Assembly: GCA_002499085.1 (NCBI GenBank)
Contig: DAKD01000025.1
Location: 22,155-73,715, forward strand
Source: Methanomassiliicoccales archaeon UBA280
Lineage (GTDB): Archaea; Thermoplasmatota; Thermoplasmata; SG8-5
Reading direction: 5' to 3'
Length of the DNA: 51,561 nt
In this document: positions 24,781-33,446 of the stretch, piece by piece
How the letters are laid out: each line of letters opens with the position of its first letter
How positions within the stretch are numbered: position 1 is the first letter of the stretch
Notes under the pieces: model-generated
What the model was told of the DNA's origin: nothing
The model's database searches: none
Seen by the model: the letters and a program-made list of their open reading frames with translations, nothing else
Program-made: the position numbers and the translations under genes

Positions 24781-25545
24781 ATGAGCACCATACTGTGGAT
24801 ATTCCTGGCGACCTTCCTGGTCAGTCTCATTGCGTTTGTAGGGGCGCTTTCGCTGGCCCTCTCCCCCAAAACCCTGAAGAAGATTCTGATGGCCCTGGTG
24901 GGGCTGGCTGCCGGCACGCTGATCGGCGGCGCATTCCTGCACCTGATTCCCGAGGCCCTTCACGAGATGGAGGATATGGCCAATGTCTCGCACGACAATG
25001 TCATGCTCATGGTCATCGTCGGCTTCGTGATATTCTTCATCCTGGAGAAGGTCCTCTGGCGCCACTGCCACGAGAAGGACTGCAAGATACACACTTTCGC
25101 ATACCTGAACCTGTTCGGCGACGGCATCCACAATTTCCTGGACGGACTAATCATCGCAGCAGGATTCCTCGCCGGAACTGAGATTGGAATCATCACGACA
25201 CTCGCAGTCGCCCTGCACGAGATACCGCAGGAGATCGGCGACTTCGGAGTGCTTGTGCATGGCGGCCTGGCCAGGAAGAAGGCTCTGATGTACAACTTTG
25301 CCACCGCGGTGACTGCGATCGCAGGCGGCATTCTGGGCTATTTCCTGATACCCCGTGTCGGCGACTTCCAGGTCTACATCCTGCCGATTGCGGCCGGCGG
25401 CTTTCTCTACATTGCCGCTGCAGACCTCATACCCGAACTTCACAAGGAGAAACGCACATCCAGGACTGTGCTGGCATTCGGAATGTTCATGGTCGGCATA
25501 GGCCTCATGTGGGGAGTCAAGCTTCTTCTGCACGGTGTTCACTGA
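24781..25545 (+). CDS. ZIP-family metal transporter
   Basis: This is an eight-helix divalent metal permease, normally importing zinc or related ions. HNFLDG in TM4 and HEIPQEIGD in TM5 carry the metal-binding residues. An HCHEKDCKIH loop before TM4 could bind metal. 254 residues. TTTAATAACC lies about 27 nt before ATG 24781. The stop overlaps the NikR-like regulator by one base, making a transporter-regulator operon. Confidence 0.9.
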   Translation: MSTILWIFLATFLVSLIAFVGALSLALSPKTLKKILMALVGLAAGTLIGGAFLHLIPEALHEMEDMANVSHDNVMLMVIVGFVIFFILEKVLWRHCHEKDCKIHTFAYLNLFGDGIHNFLDGLIIAAGFLAGTEIGIITTLAVALHEIPQEIGDFGVLVHGGLARKKALMYNFATAVTAIAGGILGYFLIPRVGDFQVYILPIAAGGFLYIAAADLIPELHKEKRTSRTVLAFGMFMVGIGLMWGVKLLLHGVH

Positions 25546-25955
25546 TGGCTTCCAGACCCCGGGACCGGACCAGAATCGTTTCGCTCAGCCTGCCGGACAG
25601 CATACTCGGGAACATCGACCGTGCTGCAAAGGAAATAGGCTACACAAGCCGCTCGGAGCTGGTGCGCGATGCTGTCCGTGCCTTCCTTCGGGAGAAGGCC
25701 GAGGTTGCGAAGCTCGAAGGCCACATCGACGGCATCATGCTGCTTGTGTACCGTCATGACTCGGCAGCCCAGGTCTCAGAAGTGAGGCACCGCCACATGG
25801 GCGTGTTCAAGTCATTCATGCACGCTGACTTCGACGGGGGAGACGACTGCTGCGAGGTTCTGATGTTCTGCGGCGAGGCAAAGGGGGTGCGATCAGCATA
25901 CAACCAACTATCGTCCCTCGTGGGCGTCAAGGAAGCCAGGATATTCCTGGCCTGA
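25545..25955 (+). CDS. NikR-like ribbon-helix-helix metal regulator
   Basis: The ribbon-helix-helix (RTRIVSLSLP, then SRSELVRDAVRAFL) is followed by an ACT-like metal-sensing domain. Aligned to NikR, the first His of RHRHM matches His76, the His of FMHADF matches His87 and DDC matches Cys95. The position of His89 is Asp, with one extra residue before the Cys. This suggests a metal other than nickel, and the ZIP and CDF neighbours favour zinc or manganese. 136 residues. Confidence 0.82.
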   Translation: MASRPRDRTRIVSLSLPDSILGNIDRAAKEIGYTSRSELVRDAVRAFLREKAEVAKLEGHIDGIMLLVYRHDSAAQVSEVRHRHMGVFKSFMHADFDGGDDCCEVLMFCGEAKGVRSAYNQLSSLVGVKEARIFLA

Positions 25956-25992
25956 CGCTATCCTTTTATCGGACAAGCGCAGTCGGGGTTTC

Positions 25993-27186
25993 ATGGGCAT
26001 TCTTCCGGAATACGGTGACGTCAAGGACCCGGCAGTGAGGGCCAGGTACGGAAGGTTGGAGGCATATGTGGGCCTCGGAGGCAACCTCCTTGTGTTCTTC
26101 GGCAAGCTGGCGCTGGGCCTGTTCATAGCCAGCATGGCTGTTCTCGGAGACTCGCTGAACCATCTCACTGACATTGCTGTTTCGGCAGTCATACTCTACT
26201 CGTTCACACTCTCGTCCAAGCCTGCTGACGAGCATCACCCGTACGGCCACGGCAGGGCCGAGTCCATACTCGCAATCGTGGTCTCATCGCTTGTCATATC
26301 CATGGGCATACTGGTCATACGCGAGGCTGTGTCCGGCCTTGACAATCCGGCCATCGGGGCGGACATGTTCAGCGTGATTCTCATCGCAGCCTTCACATGC
26401 GTGAAGATATTCCTGGCCCTATTCGCCTTTGCCGTGGGAAAGAAGATTGACAGCGATGCGATTCGGGCGGACGGCTGGAACCACCTGATGGACAGTGCCA
26501 TTTCCACGGCTGTGGCAGTCGGTGTGGCAATCACTGTCTGGTATCCGGACCATCTGATTCTGGACCCCATCCTGGCCATGGCCATAGGCGTGATAGTCGT
26601 TGTCGTCGGAATCAAGCTGGCGTATGACTCCGCGTCAGCCCTCATGGGCACGGCGCCGGACAGGGCCACACTCGATGAGGTGGCCAAATGCGCCAGGCAG
26701 GTGCCCGGGGTCATGGGCGCCCATCACATTGAGATTCACGAATACGGCGCTTACAAAGCCATATCCATGCATGTCAGAGTCTCGGAGTCGATGGGCGCGG
26801 CCGAGGCGCATGATATAGCGGAGAGGGTCGAGTCTTGCATACAGGAGAAATTCAAGACCAGGCCGATGGTTCACATAGATCCGGTCAAGAGCCACTGCGA
26901 GGAATGCGAGCTGGCCATGATAAGGGATGTGGCGAAGGGCTTTCCGGAAGTCATCTCGGTGCACGAGGTCACGGTGCTGCAAGGCGCGAAAGGCGCAGTG
27001 GTGGACATGCATGTGCTGGTGGACAGCAAGAAAAGCATTGAGCAGGGCCATGCCCTCGTGCATGAAATCATGGCAGAAGTGGAGAGAAGGTTCCCGGGCC
27101 ACAGGGCCGACATACATCTCGAACCCTGTTCCGGGGACTGCCCGTCTTGCAGGGAGATATGCGACCGCAGGGGTGTGAAAAAATGA
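25993..27186 (+). CDS. Cation diffusion facilitator (CDF) exporter with tandem C-terminal domains
   Basis: Six-helix proton-coupled metal exporter. TM2 has DSLNHLTD and TM5 has DGWNHLMD; GHGRAE lies between. The first TM5 ligand, usually His or Asp, appears as Asn. After the usual cytoplasmic dimer domain (about 205-290) a second similar one follows (about 295-375), with VHIDPVKSHCEECE between them and a Cys-rich tail CSGDCPSCREIC. 397 residues against about 300 for simple CDFs. A TATA element at 25963-25970 gives a leaderless start. Confidence 0.88.
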   Translation: MGILPEYGDVKDPAVRARYGRLEAYVGLGGNLLVFFGKLALGLFIASMAVLGDSLNHLTDIAVSAVILYSFTLSSKPADEHHPYGHGRAESILAIVVSSLVISMGILVIREAVSGLDNPAIGADMFSVILIAAFTCVKIFLALFAFAVGKKIDSDAIRADGWNHLMDSAISTAVAVGVAITVWYPDHLILDPILAMAIGVIVVVVGIKLAYDSASALMGTAPDRATLDEVAKCARQVPGVMGAHHIEIHEYGAYKAISMHVRVSESMGAAEAHDIAERVESCIQEKFKTRPMVHIDPVKSHCEECELAMIRDVAKGFPEVISVHEVTVLQGAKGAVVDMHVLVDSKKSIEQGHALVHEIMAEVERRFPGHRADIHLEPCSGDCPSCREICDRRGVKK

Positions 27187-28031
27187 TTCCCCTGCCCAAG
27201 GAGCAGCATTGGAAGGCCTCGGGGCCTCTGGAAGAAATCCCTTTCAACACCCTCTTTGCCAGCACGGTCGCGGACGGCTCTCTCCCCGGCAGGGTATTTG
27301 TCGATGATGTTCACGAACCTTCAACGTTTCTCATCGCCCACCCTTATGGGATGTCCATGCTCTTCGGATGCCCGGACAATGCCCGGTTCAACGATTCCCT
27401 GCGCGCCTACATGCTCAACCTGGGGAGCGAGAGAAAGAAACCTGAATGGCTGCAGGTCCATCCCGCGCAATGGAAACCCGAGCTGGAGCGGATACTGGGC
27501 CCTGGCCTCGTCAGGAAGGAAGAGCCTGCAGACAAGCCGTCATCCGCAGGCCATGACCCCTCGAAGGTTATGGAATACACCAGGGTGAATTTCCGTTTCA
27601 ACCGGGACAGGTATGCCGCATTCGCAGGCCAATACTCCCCTCCGCCCGAAACCATAGTCAGAACCGACGGGAAACTGTTCCGCGAGATTGAGGGCCAGGT
27701 CATACCCAGGCATTTCTGGAGGGATGCGGACCATTTCATGGGGGAAGGGATAGGCTTCACTCTCATTGCCGACGGCAGTGCCGCATCGACCGCATTCTGC
27801 GCCTTCCTCAAGGACAACATGCTTGAGCTGGGCATAGAGACAGCGAGCAGGCACCGTGGCAAGGGATATGCAGTGCATGTATGCAAGGCGCTCACAGACT
27901 ACTGCCTCGAAAACGCTTATGAGCCCATATGGTCCTGCAGGCTGGAGAACGCAGGCTCGTTCAACCTCGCCCGGAAGCTGGGCTTCGAGCCGGAGCTTTA
28001 TCTTCCTTACTACCAGCTTGTCAGCGGTTGA
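27183..28031 (+). CDS. GNAT-family acetyltransferase
   Basis: 282 residues. The C-terminal half is a GNAT fold: RHRGKGYAVHVCKAL is the acetyl-CoA loop, and ENAGSFNLARKLGFE the last motif. The N-terminal half is a companion domain as in two-domain GNATs. It overlaps the CDF stop by ATGA. A distant relative is at 50769. Substrate unknown. Confidence 0.75.
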   Translation: MIPLPKEQHWKASGPLEEIPFNTLFASTVADGSLPGRVFVDDVHEPSTFLIAHPYGMSMLFGCPDNARFNDSLRAYMLNLGSERKKPEWLQVHPAQWKPELERILGPGLVRKEEPADKPSSAGHDPSKVMEYTRVNFRFNRDRYAAFAGQYSPPPETIVRTDGKLFREIEGQVIPRHFWRDADHFMGEGIGFTLIADGSAASTAFCAFLKDNMLELGIETASRHRGKGYAVHVCKALTDYCLENAYEPIWSCRLENAGSFNLARKLGFEPELYLPYYQLVSG

Positions 28032-28038
28032 TTTTTCC

Positions 28039-30972
28039 TCAGTCCTTTCCAACATCAGCGAGCACGGCATCTGCCTTCTTCAGCCAGGTTCCCATCCCGG
28101 TCCTCTCGAAGAAATTTCTGGCCTTGGCAAGAAGCTTGGCCGCGCCTTCGGCATTCCCTGACATCTTCAGGCAGAGCCCCTCGTCGTAATCCATCATGGC
28201 CTGCAGGGTTGTGTCGCCGACGTCGGCCAGCAAGGTTCTGGCAAGCGAGAAGGTCTCCAAAGCCGACTGGAACTTTCCCATGTCCCTGTGGATTGTAGCA
28301 AGCACATAGGTGGAGGCGCCGACCTCTCTCTTCGCCCCCAACTCCTTCGACAGGGACAGAGCCAGATTGATGAATTCCGTTGCCTTCTCAAAGTCCTTGG
28401 CCTTCCTGTACGAATCCGCAAGACCGTAATAGTCATAGACCAGGATATGCTGGTCGCCAATGTCCTTGCATATCTGCGCGCTTTCTAGATGGTGCTGGAT
28501 ACTCTTCTCCAGCTGGTCCATGTCCTGATACACATATCCCAAGCTGCTGAGGGACCAGGCTATGCCGTTCCTGTCACCGCTCATTCTATACAGGTCAAGG
28601 CCTCTGAGCTGGTATTCCAGCGCCTTCTCGGGATACCCTCTGGTTTGGAGGAGATTACCAATGTTGTCCAGTGTGCTGGCCGTGCCGCTCTTGTCGCCCA
28701 CCATCTCCCCGTACTCGAGTCCCTCCTTGAAATATTCCATGGCCTCGTCCAGGCGGCCCGTCTCCATGTAAACGACCGCGATGTTGTTGAGGGTGCTCTC
28801 CTTGCCCGCATCGTCACCAATCGCCCTCTGGATGACCAGCGCATTCTGGTAATGTTCCAGCGCCCTGTCATAATCGCCCCGGAACCACCAGGTTATGCCC
28901 ATCAGGCGGTGCGCGTTCGCGGTTTCCTGTTTCTCCCCGAAGCGCGCCGCATCCGTCATGGCTTTGTACAGAAGTTCCAGCGCCCTGTCATAATTCCCCA
29001 TTTTGATGTAGCTCAAGGACATGGAGGTGAACAGTCCGCATTTCATCGGGTCGTCCTCCTCGCCCAGAATGTCGAGCCCGGCCTGCGCCGCTTCAATGCC
29101 CCGCTCGTATTCGCTGTGCCTCTCGAAGGTTAGGGCCATCTTTCTGTGGAGGTCGGCTTTTCTCGCCGGCTCCCCGGCGAGTTCAATGGCTCTCATGTAC
29201 CCAGCAATGGCCGAGTCGCAGTTGCCCACCAATGAGTATAGGTCGCCGAGCCATTCGTTGATGCGCCCCATCTCTCCGGGGTCGTCTGCAATCCCAAGTG
29301 CAAGGTTGTAAAATGAAATGGCCTCTTCGTTTGCGTATTTCTTCTTGGCGAGGTCCCCGGCCATGACAAGGTACCCTGCCGCCTTCGGGTCCTTCGCCTC
29401 AAGGAAATGGTGCGCCAGCTCGCCCGCGACCTCTGCCTTCCTTTCGCTGTAAATGCTCTCGTAGCCGCAGGCGACCATCCTGTGGTATTCGGCCCTCAGC
29501 TCGCCGCTTATGCTCCCGTAAAGGACATCCCTGATCTTGCTGTGGTCGAACCTGTACCCCTCGCCGCCCGAATGTATCAGCCTGTGCGTTTTCTCAATCT
29601 CATTGAGGTTCTTCAGGAGAGAGATTTTGCTCAAACCCAACGATTGGCCCACCACATCGCTTCCGAACCTCTCCCCCACTACGCTGGCGCATTCCAGGAC
29701 CTCGTACTGCTCCTTCCTGAGGCGGCCGAGCCTCCTCTGCACAACGTCGAAAATCTTGGAGGGCAGGTTCAGCTCGTTCAGAGGCCTGTCCATGGCCCAT
29801 GAATCTCCCTTTCTGAGGATGAAACCCTCGTCCACGAGCAATCTGATGACTTCCAGGAGGAAGAAGGGATTGCCCTCTGTCTCCTTGTGAATCCTGGCAT
29901 AGAAGTCGGCAGGGAAATCTGCGCTGCCCAGCGCTGCATCCGTTATCCGGTGCGTGCCATCCCGGCCCAGACGGCTGAGCCTGAAGTCAGTGAACAGTGA
30001 CTCCCTGCTCATGTCCTGCATGAAGGTCTCGAGAATGTGCGGGGTCCCGTCTGGCTTGGGCATCACATCCTCCGGGCGGTAAGTTGCCAGGATAAGCACC
30101 CTGCTTTGCCTGGTGTTCCTGGAGAGGTAGTGGAAAAGCGCCAGTGTGGTAGGGTCTGCCCACTGTATATCGTCAAGGAACAACACGACAGGCGACTCCC
30201 CCGATACCCTCTGCAGCCCCATCAGCATGCTGTCGAACATGTTTTCCAGCCTAAGCTTCGGGTCGTCCCGTACGAACTCCCCCCTGTACTTTGCTGAATT
30301 GACAAGCCTGGAAAGCCTCTCGCCCAGGTCGCCTGACTGGGCATGGTCGTAAATGTCCGGGTCAAGCAAGGATTTCAGCTCATCGAGTTCCCTTTTCATG
30401 TCCTCTATGAGGAACTCGTTCTCCTCCCCCTCGATGACCACGGCCAAGGACATTCTCTGCCTGGTCTGGATTATTATGTTGAAGCCTGAATGGCCGATCT
30501 TGCTCAGGCCTGCGGATCCGCCGCTCCGGCCCATCATCCCCAGGGAGTCGGAAATGAAGCTGGAAACTGCCTTCAGCATGGCCGCGAAGATGTCCGCGTC
30601 CATTCCCGTCTTCATGCTCTCGGCCTGCGCGTACAGCATTCCCGCGTCGTTCAGGATGTAGGCGGAGATTATTTTCGGCGGGGACCTTTCCAGCATCAGG
30701 CCCAGCATCTCAGCCCCCCTCAGCGCCTCCCTGACGGGCGCGAGCGGCTCCAGGCAGTCCGGGAGGCACCATCCCCTGAGAACGCGGGCGTTTTCTTTCT
30801 CAGCCACGGCCAGCAACTCGGAGACAAGGCGGGTCTTGCCTATCCCGGCCTCTCCCGAGACCAGCGCGGTCGTGCCCCTGCCCCCGAACGCTCGGTCCAT
30901 GGCCCTCCTGAGCCCGGCCAATTCCTCCTGCCTTCCAGTGAGTTCAGGCTGCAGCAGAGTGATTTTTTCCAT
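28039..30972 (-). CDS. AAA/STAND-type ATPase with inserted roadblock-like domain and TPR array
   Basis: 978 residues counted from a possible GTG at 30975. Walker A is GEAGIGKT (41-48) and Walker B VVLFLDDIQWAD (263-274). Between them, at about 101-215, is a domain starting AYILNDAGMLYAQ, then DADIFAAMLKAVSSFISDSL, matching the roadblock-like units of the giant protein. After a helical lid, residues 560-970 form at least ten TPRs. No DNA-binding domain is seen. The minus-strand TATA TTTTACC near 31000 puts the transcript start at the ATG 30972. Confidence 0.82.
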   Translation of the reverse strand: MEKITLLQPELTGRQEELAGLRRAMDRAFGGRGTTALVSGEAGIGKTRLVSELLAVAEKENARVLRGWCLPDCLEPLAPVREALRGAEMLGLMLERSPPKIISAYILNDAGMLYAQAESMKTGMDADIFAAMLKAVSSFISDSLGMMGRSGGSAGLSKIGHSGFNIIIQTRQRMSLAVVIEGEENEFLIEDMKRELDELKSLLDPDIYDHAQSGDLGERLSRLVNSAKYRGEFVRDDPKLRLENMFDSMLMGLQRVSGESPVVLFLDDIQWADPTTLALFHYLSRNTRQSRVLILATYRPEDVMPKPDGTPHILETFMQDMSRESLFTDFRLSRLGRDGTHRITDAALGSADFPADFYARIHKETEGNPFFLLEVIRLLVDEGFILRKGDSWAMDRPLNELNLPSKIFDVVQRRLGRLRKEQYEVLECASVVGERFGSDVVGQSLGLSKISLLKNLNEIEKTHRLIHSGGEGYRFDHSKIRDVLYGSISGELRAEYHRMVACGYESIYSERKAEVAGELAHHFLEAKDPKAAGYLVMAGDLAKKKYANEEAISFYNLALGIADDPGEMGRINEWLGDLYSLVGNCDSAIAGYMRAIELAGEPARKADLHRKMALTFERHSEYERGIEAAQAGLDILGEEDDPMKCGLFTSMSLSYIKMGNYDRALELLYKAMTDAARFGEKQETANAHRLMGITWWFRGDYDRALEHYQNALVIQRAIGDDAGKESTLNNIAVVYMETGRLDEAMEYFKEGLEYGEMVGDKSGTASTLDNIGNLLQTRGYPEKALEYQLRGLDLYRMSGDRNGIAWSLSSLGYVYQDMDQLEKSIQHHLESAQICKDIGDQHILVYDYYGLADSYRKAKDFEKATEFINLALSLSKELGAKREVGASTYVLATIHRDMGKFQSALETFSLARTLLADVGDTTLQAMMDYDEGLCLKMSGNAEGAAKLLAKARNFFERTGMGTWLKKADAVLADVGKD

Positions 30973-31073
30973 CACAGTCAGAAAAGCTGTCTGCGGGTAA
31001 AATGATTCCGCTGGCTTTTACTACGTAAATGCCGAGAACGCTCAACACTTCAGGACTGAGATGAATCGGCATA

Positions 31074-31163
31074 GGCAGTCGTGAATCCACCGTTGCATGC
31101 CGTGATTATAGATACAACGGACATCAAAGCCAACCAGCTTTGATATATAGGCATGCAACTGCC
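31074..31163. promoter_or_regulatory. Mutually exclusive hairpins upstream of the MATE gene
   Basis: TTGCATGCC (31093-31101) pairs with GGCATGCAA (31150-31158), extended by GGCAG/CTGCC (31074/31159). CCGTTG (31090-31095) pairs alternatively with CAACGG (31115-31120). ATCAAAGC/GCTTTGAT (31123/31137) forms inside. The first two folds share bases and exclude each other. GGCGAATT/AATTCGCC lies further on at 31276/31299. There is no gene in 30976-31369. Confidence 0.45.
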
Positions 31164-31369
31164 CTAAGGTAAACTTCCAGCCCCGAGTCATATATGGCGA
31201 TTCAAGGCGTGAACGCCAGCCTCTTCGGGCTTCCGAAGGAAGGCCGAATTATATTCATATTATTAGCATGGATAGGGCGAATTTCACAAATTGAAATGAA
31301 TTCGCCACTAACTTCAGGGGCTGGTAGTTTACAAGGGTTTATTATAATCCTTCAACTGCCTGGGCATTC

Positions 31370-32764
31370 ATGGGCAATGCAGCCGGAGCATCTGCGGGCC
31401 ACGAGGGCGTCAGAACTCTCCTCGGGAATCCGAGGAAGGCAATAATGAAACTTGCCTGGCCGATGATGTTTGCAATGTCGGTCCAGACAGTTTACAATCT
31501 TGTGGATGCGTTTTGGGTCTCCGGCCTCGGCACGAACGCTCTCTCCGCGGTAGGGCTGTTCTTTCCCTTTTTCTTCATGATAATGGCGCTGGCCACCGGC
31601 ATAGGCACCGGGGGCGGGGCAGCCGTTTCAAGATACATCGGAGCAAAGGACAAGAAAGCAGCGGACAGCGTTGCCACTCACACGGTCGTATACTCGGTGG
31701 TGATATCTGCGGCCCTCACTGTTCCGTTCCTCGTATTCGCAAGGCCGATGTTCCTTGCCATAGGCGCCGGCGAAACAATCGACGACACCGTGGCTTACAG
31801 CCAGATCCTATTCTCAGGCATCATAGTCATTTTCTTCGCGAATGTGGCAAATGCGCTTCTGAGGGGCGAGGGCGACGCGAAGAGGGCGATGATGGCCATG
31901 CTGCTCGGCGGGATAATCAACATCATCCTCGACCCGATAATGATATACTCCATGGGCCTGGGGGTGGCCGGTGCTGCATGGGCGACATTGATATCCATAG
32001 GTATTTCTTCGGTACTGCTGTTCAACTGGCTGTTCCTGAAGAAAGACACATATGTGAATTTCCATTTCAGGGGATTCAGGTTTGACCGGGGCATCACCAA
32101 GGACATATTTGCAGTCGGTCTCCCGGCGTCTGTCCAGCAGCTTACCATGTCCATAAACATGCTCATTCTGAACATGATAATCATCAATATCGGCGGAACT
32201 GACGGGGTCGCGGTGCTGACCACCGGTTGGAGGATAACGACCTTCGGGATAATGCCGCTCATGGGCATTGCCACGGCCGTTGTCTCGGTCTGCGGCGCCG
32301 CATACGGGATGCGCCAGTACGGAAAGATGGAGGCTGCGCTCAACCACGCCATCAAAATCGGGCTGAAAATCGAGATCACAGCAGCGATCATCATTCTGGC
32401 TCTGGCAGTGCCCATTACCGCGATATTCACCCAATCCGAATCCGGTAAACTGATCGCGCCCGATCTTGTCAGATACTTCCACATAACCTGGCTATTCCTT
32501 CCCAGCGTGGCCCTCGGCATGCTCTCCGGCTCGATGTTCCAGGGCGCCGGAAGGGGTTGGTACGCACTGGCGGTCACAGTTTTCAGAACACTGGTTCTCA
32601 CGCCGCCGCTGGCTTACGGGCTCGCTGTTTATGCCGGGATGGGCCTGGACGGTGTATGGTGGGGCCTGGTTCTCGCCAACATAACCGGCTCCATAGTCTC
32701 ATTCTCCTGGGCCAAGCTCTACATCCGTCGTCTCAGGAGATCGAGACCACTCTCATCCCCTTGA
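31370..32764 (+). CDS. MATE-family efflux transporter (first)
   Basis: Twelve-helix cation-coupled multidrug exporter. The N-terminal TLLGNPRKAIMKLAWPMM, ATGIGTGGGAAVSRYIGA and LRGEGDAKRAM segments are typical, with the two six-helix halves related. 464 residues. TTTATTATA at 31338-31346 is 27 nt before ATG 31370, so it is leaderless. The 3' end overlaps a convergent zinc-ribbon gene by 12 nt. Confidence 0.92.
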   Translation: MGNAAGASAGHEGVRTLLGNPRKAIMKLAWPMMFAMSVQTVYNLVDAFWVSGLGTNALSAVGLFFPFFFMIMALATGIGTGGGAAVSRYIGAKDKKAADSVATHTVVYSVVISAALTVPFLVFARPMFLAIGAGETIDDTVAYSQILFSGIIVIFFANVANALLRGEGDAKRAMMAMLLGGIINIILDPIMIYSMGLGVAGAAWATLISIGISSVLLFNWLFLKKDTYVNFHFRGFRFDRGITKDIFAVGLPASVQQLTMSINMLILNMIIINIGGTDGVAVLTTGWRITTFGIMPLMGIATAVVSVCGAAYGMRQYGKMEAALNHAIKIGLKIEITAAIIILALAVPITAIFTQSESGKLIAPDLVRYFHITWLFLPSVALGMLSGSMFQGAGRGWYALAVTVFRTLVLTPPLAYGLAVYAGMGLDGVWWGLVLANITGSIVSFSWAKLYIRRLRRSRPLSSP

Positions 32765-32929
32765 ATCGTCGCAGGGCTCCTCGTCCTGCATCGGTCTCGA
32801 GTTCTCGGCGCTGAAAGCCGAGGCGCATGCCTCCAGCGGCAAGGGCTTCATTGTTTTCCCGCAGCATTCCGGGGCTTCCTCTGCATTCCTGCGCTTCCCG
32901 CAGTTCGGGCATTCGTATGTTTTTTCCAT
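32753..32929 (-). CDS. Small zinc-ribbon protein
   Basis: 58 residues with YECPNCGKRRNAEEAPECCG as an N-terminal zinc ribbon, then an acidic tail. ATG 32929 begins MEKTYEC; the longer frame from 32953 adds nothing conserved. A TATA-like AATTTTATC near 32968-32960 is upstream. Probably a nucleic-acid or protein-binding adaptor. Confidence 0.6.
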   Translation of the reverse strand: MEKTYECPNCGKRRNAEEAPECCGKTMKPLPLEACASAFSAENSRPMQDEEPCDDSRG

Positions 32930-33009
32930 AATGCACCGACAGGCAGATATCATTCGGTGCAGATAAAATTGCCGTCAATCCGAGTCTGTTAACTTCATAT
33001 TGAATGCTT

Positions 33010-33136
33010 GGGTCTAGGGTCTAGGGTCATAGGGTCTAGGTGGCTGGCTTGTTCGGACCAAGCCAGCAAATGCGATTTGGAAGCACCCTAGACCCCAGAC
33101 CCTTTATCCCATTTTGAAAACGCAGACCCTAGACCC
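33010..33136. repeat. GGGTCTA repeats and their inverted copies
   Basis: GGGTCTA occurs at 33010, 33017 and 33032, and its complement TAGACCC at 33089 and 33130, so the region folds into a long imperfect stem. Inside is a perfect 9-bp hairpin GCTGGCTTG/CAAGCCAGC (33043-33051/33059-33067). No gene is visible. Confidence 0.7.
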
Positions 33137-33438
33137 TAAAAAATTCAATCCTCAATTATCTTCACACTCTCGCCGCCCGGTAATTCATTGCCCCCAAAAT
33201 GGTGGAATTACCGGCCTTCTGAGCGAATCGCAGTGGCGATTCGGGGCGAATGCTTGCCAATGACCGCCTACGCTCTCGCATTCACCTATTGCCATTTAAT
33301 CGTTCTATACTGCCATGACCCTCAATATGCAATGGTATTGTTGTCGGGTGGGAATGCTTCGGGATTGATTGTTGGGAGCCGCATTCGATTCTTGCCCGGC
33401 AACAGGCCAGGCAAGTTCATTTCATAGGCTCTGGCCTG
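33137..33438. mobile_element. Hairpin-rich insert alpha, behind the HerA gene
   Basis: A 302-bp unit. 33137-33177 repeats 33439-33479 at 40 of 41 bases; both encode GGESVKIIED and a stop on the minus strand. Between are hairpins: GGTAATTC/GAATTACC (33179/33205), CGAATCGC/GCGATTCG (33224/33236), GGCGAATGC/GCATTCACC (33245/33278), GAATGC/GCATTC inside TTGTCGGG/CCCGGCAA (33341-33402), and AGGCCAG/CTGGCCT (33404/33431). There is no ORF of note. Confidence 0.8.
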
Positions 33439-33446
33439 TAAAAAAT

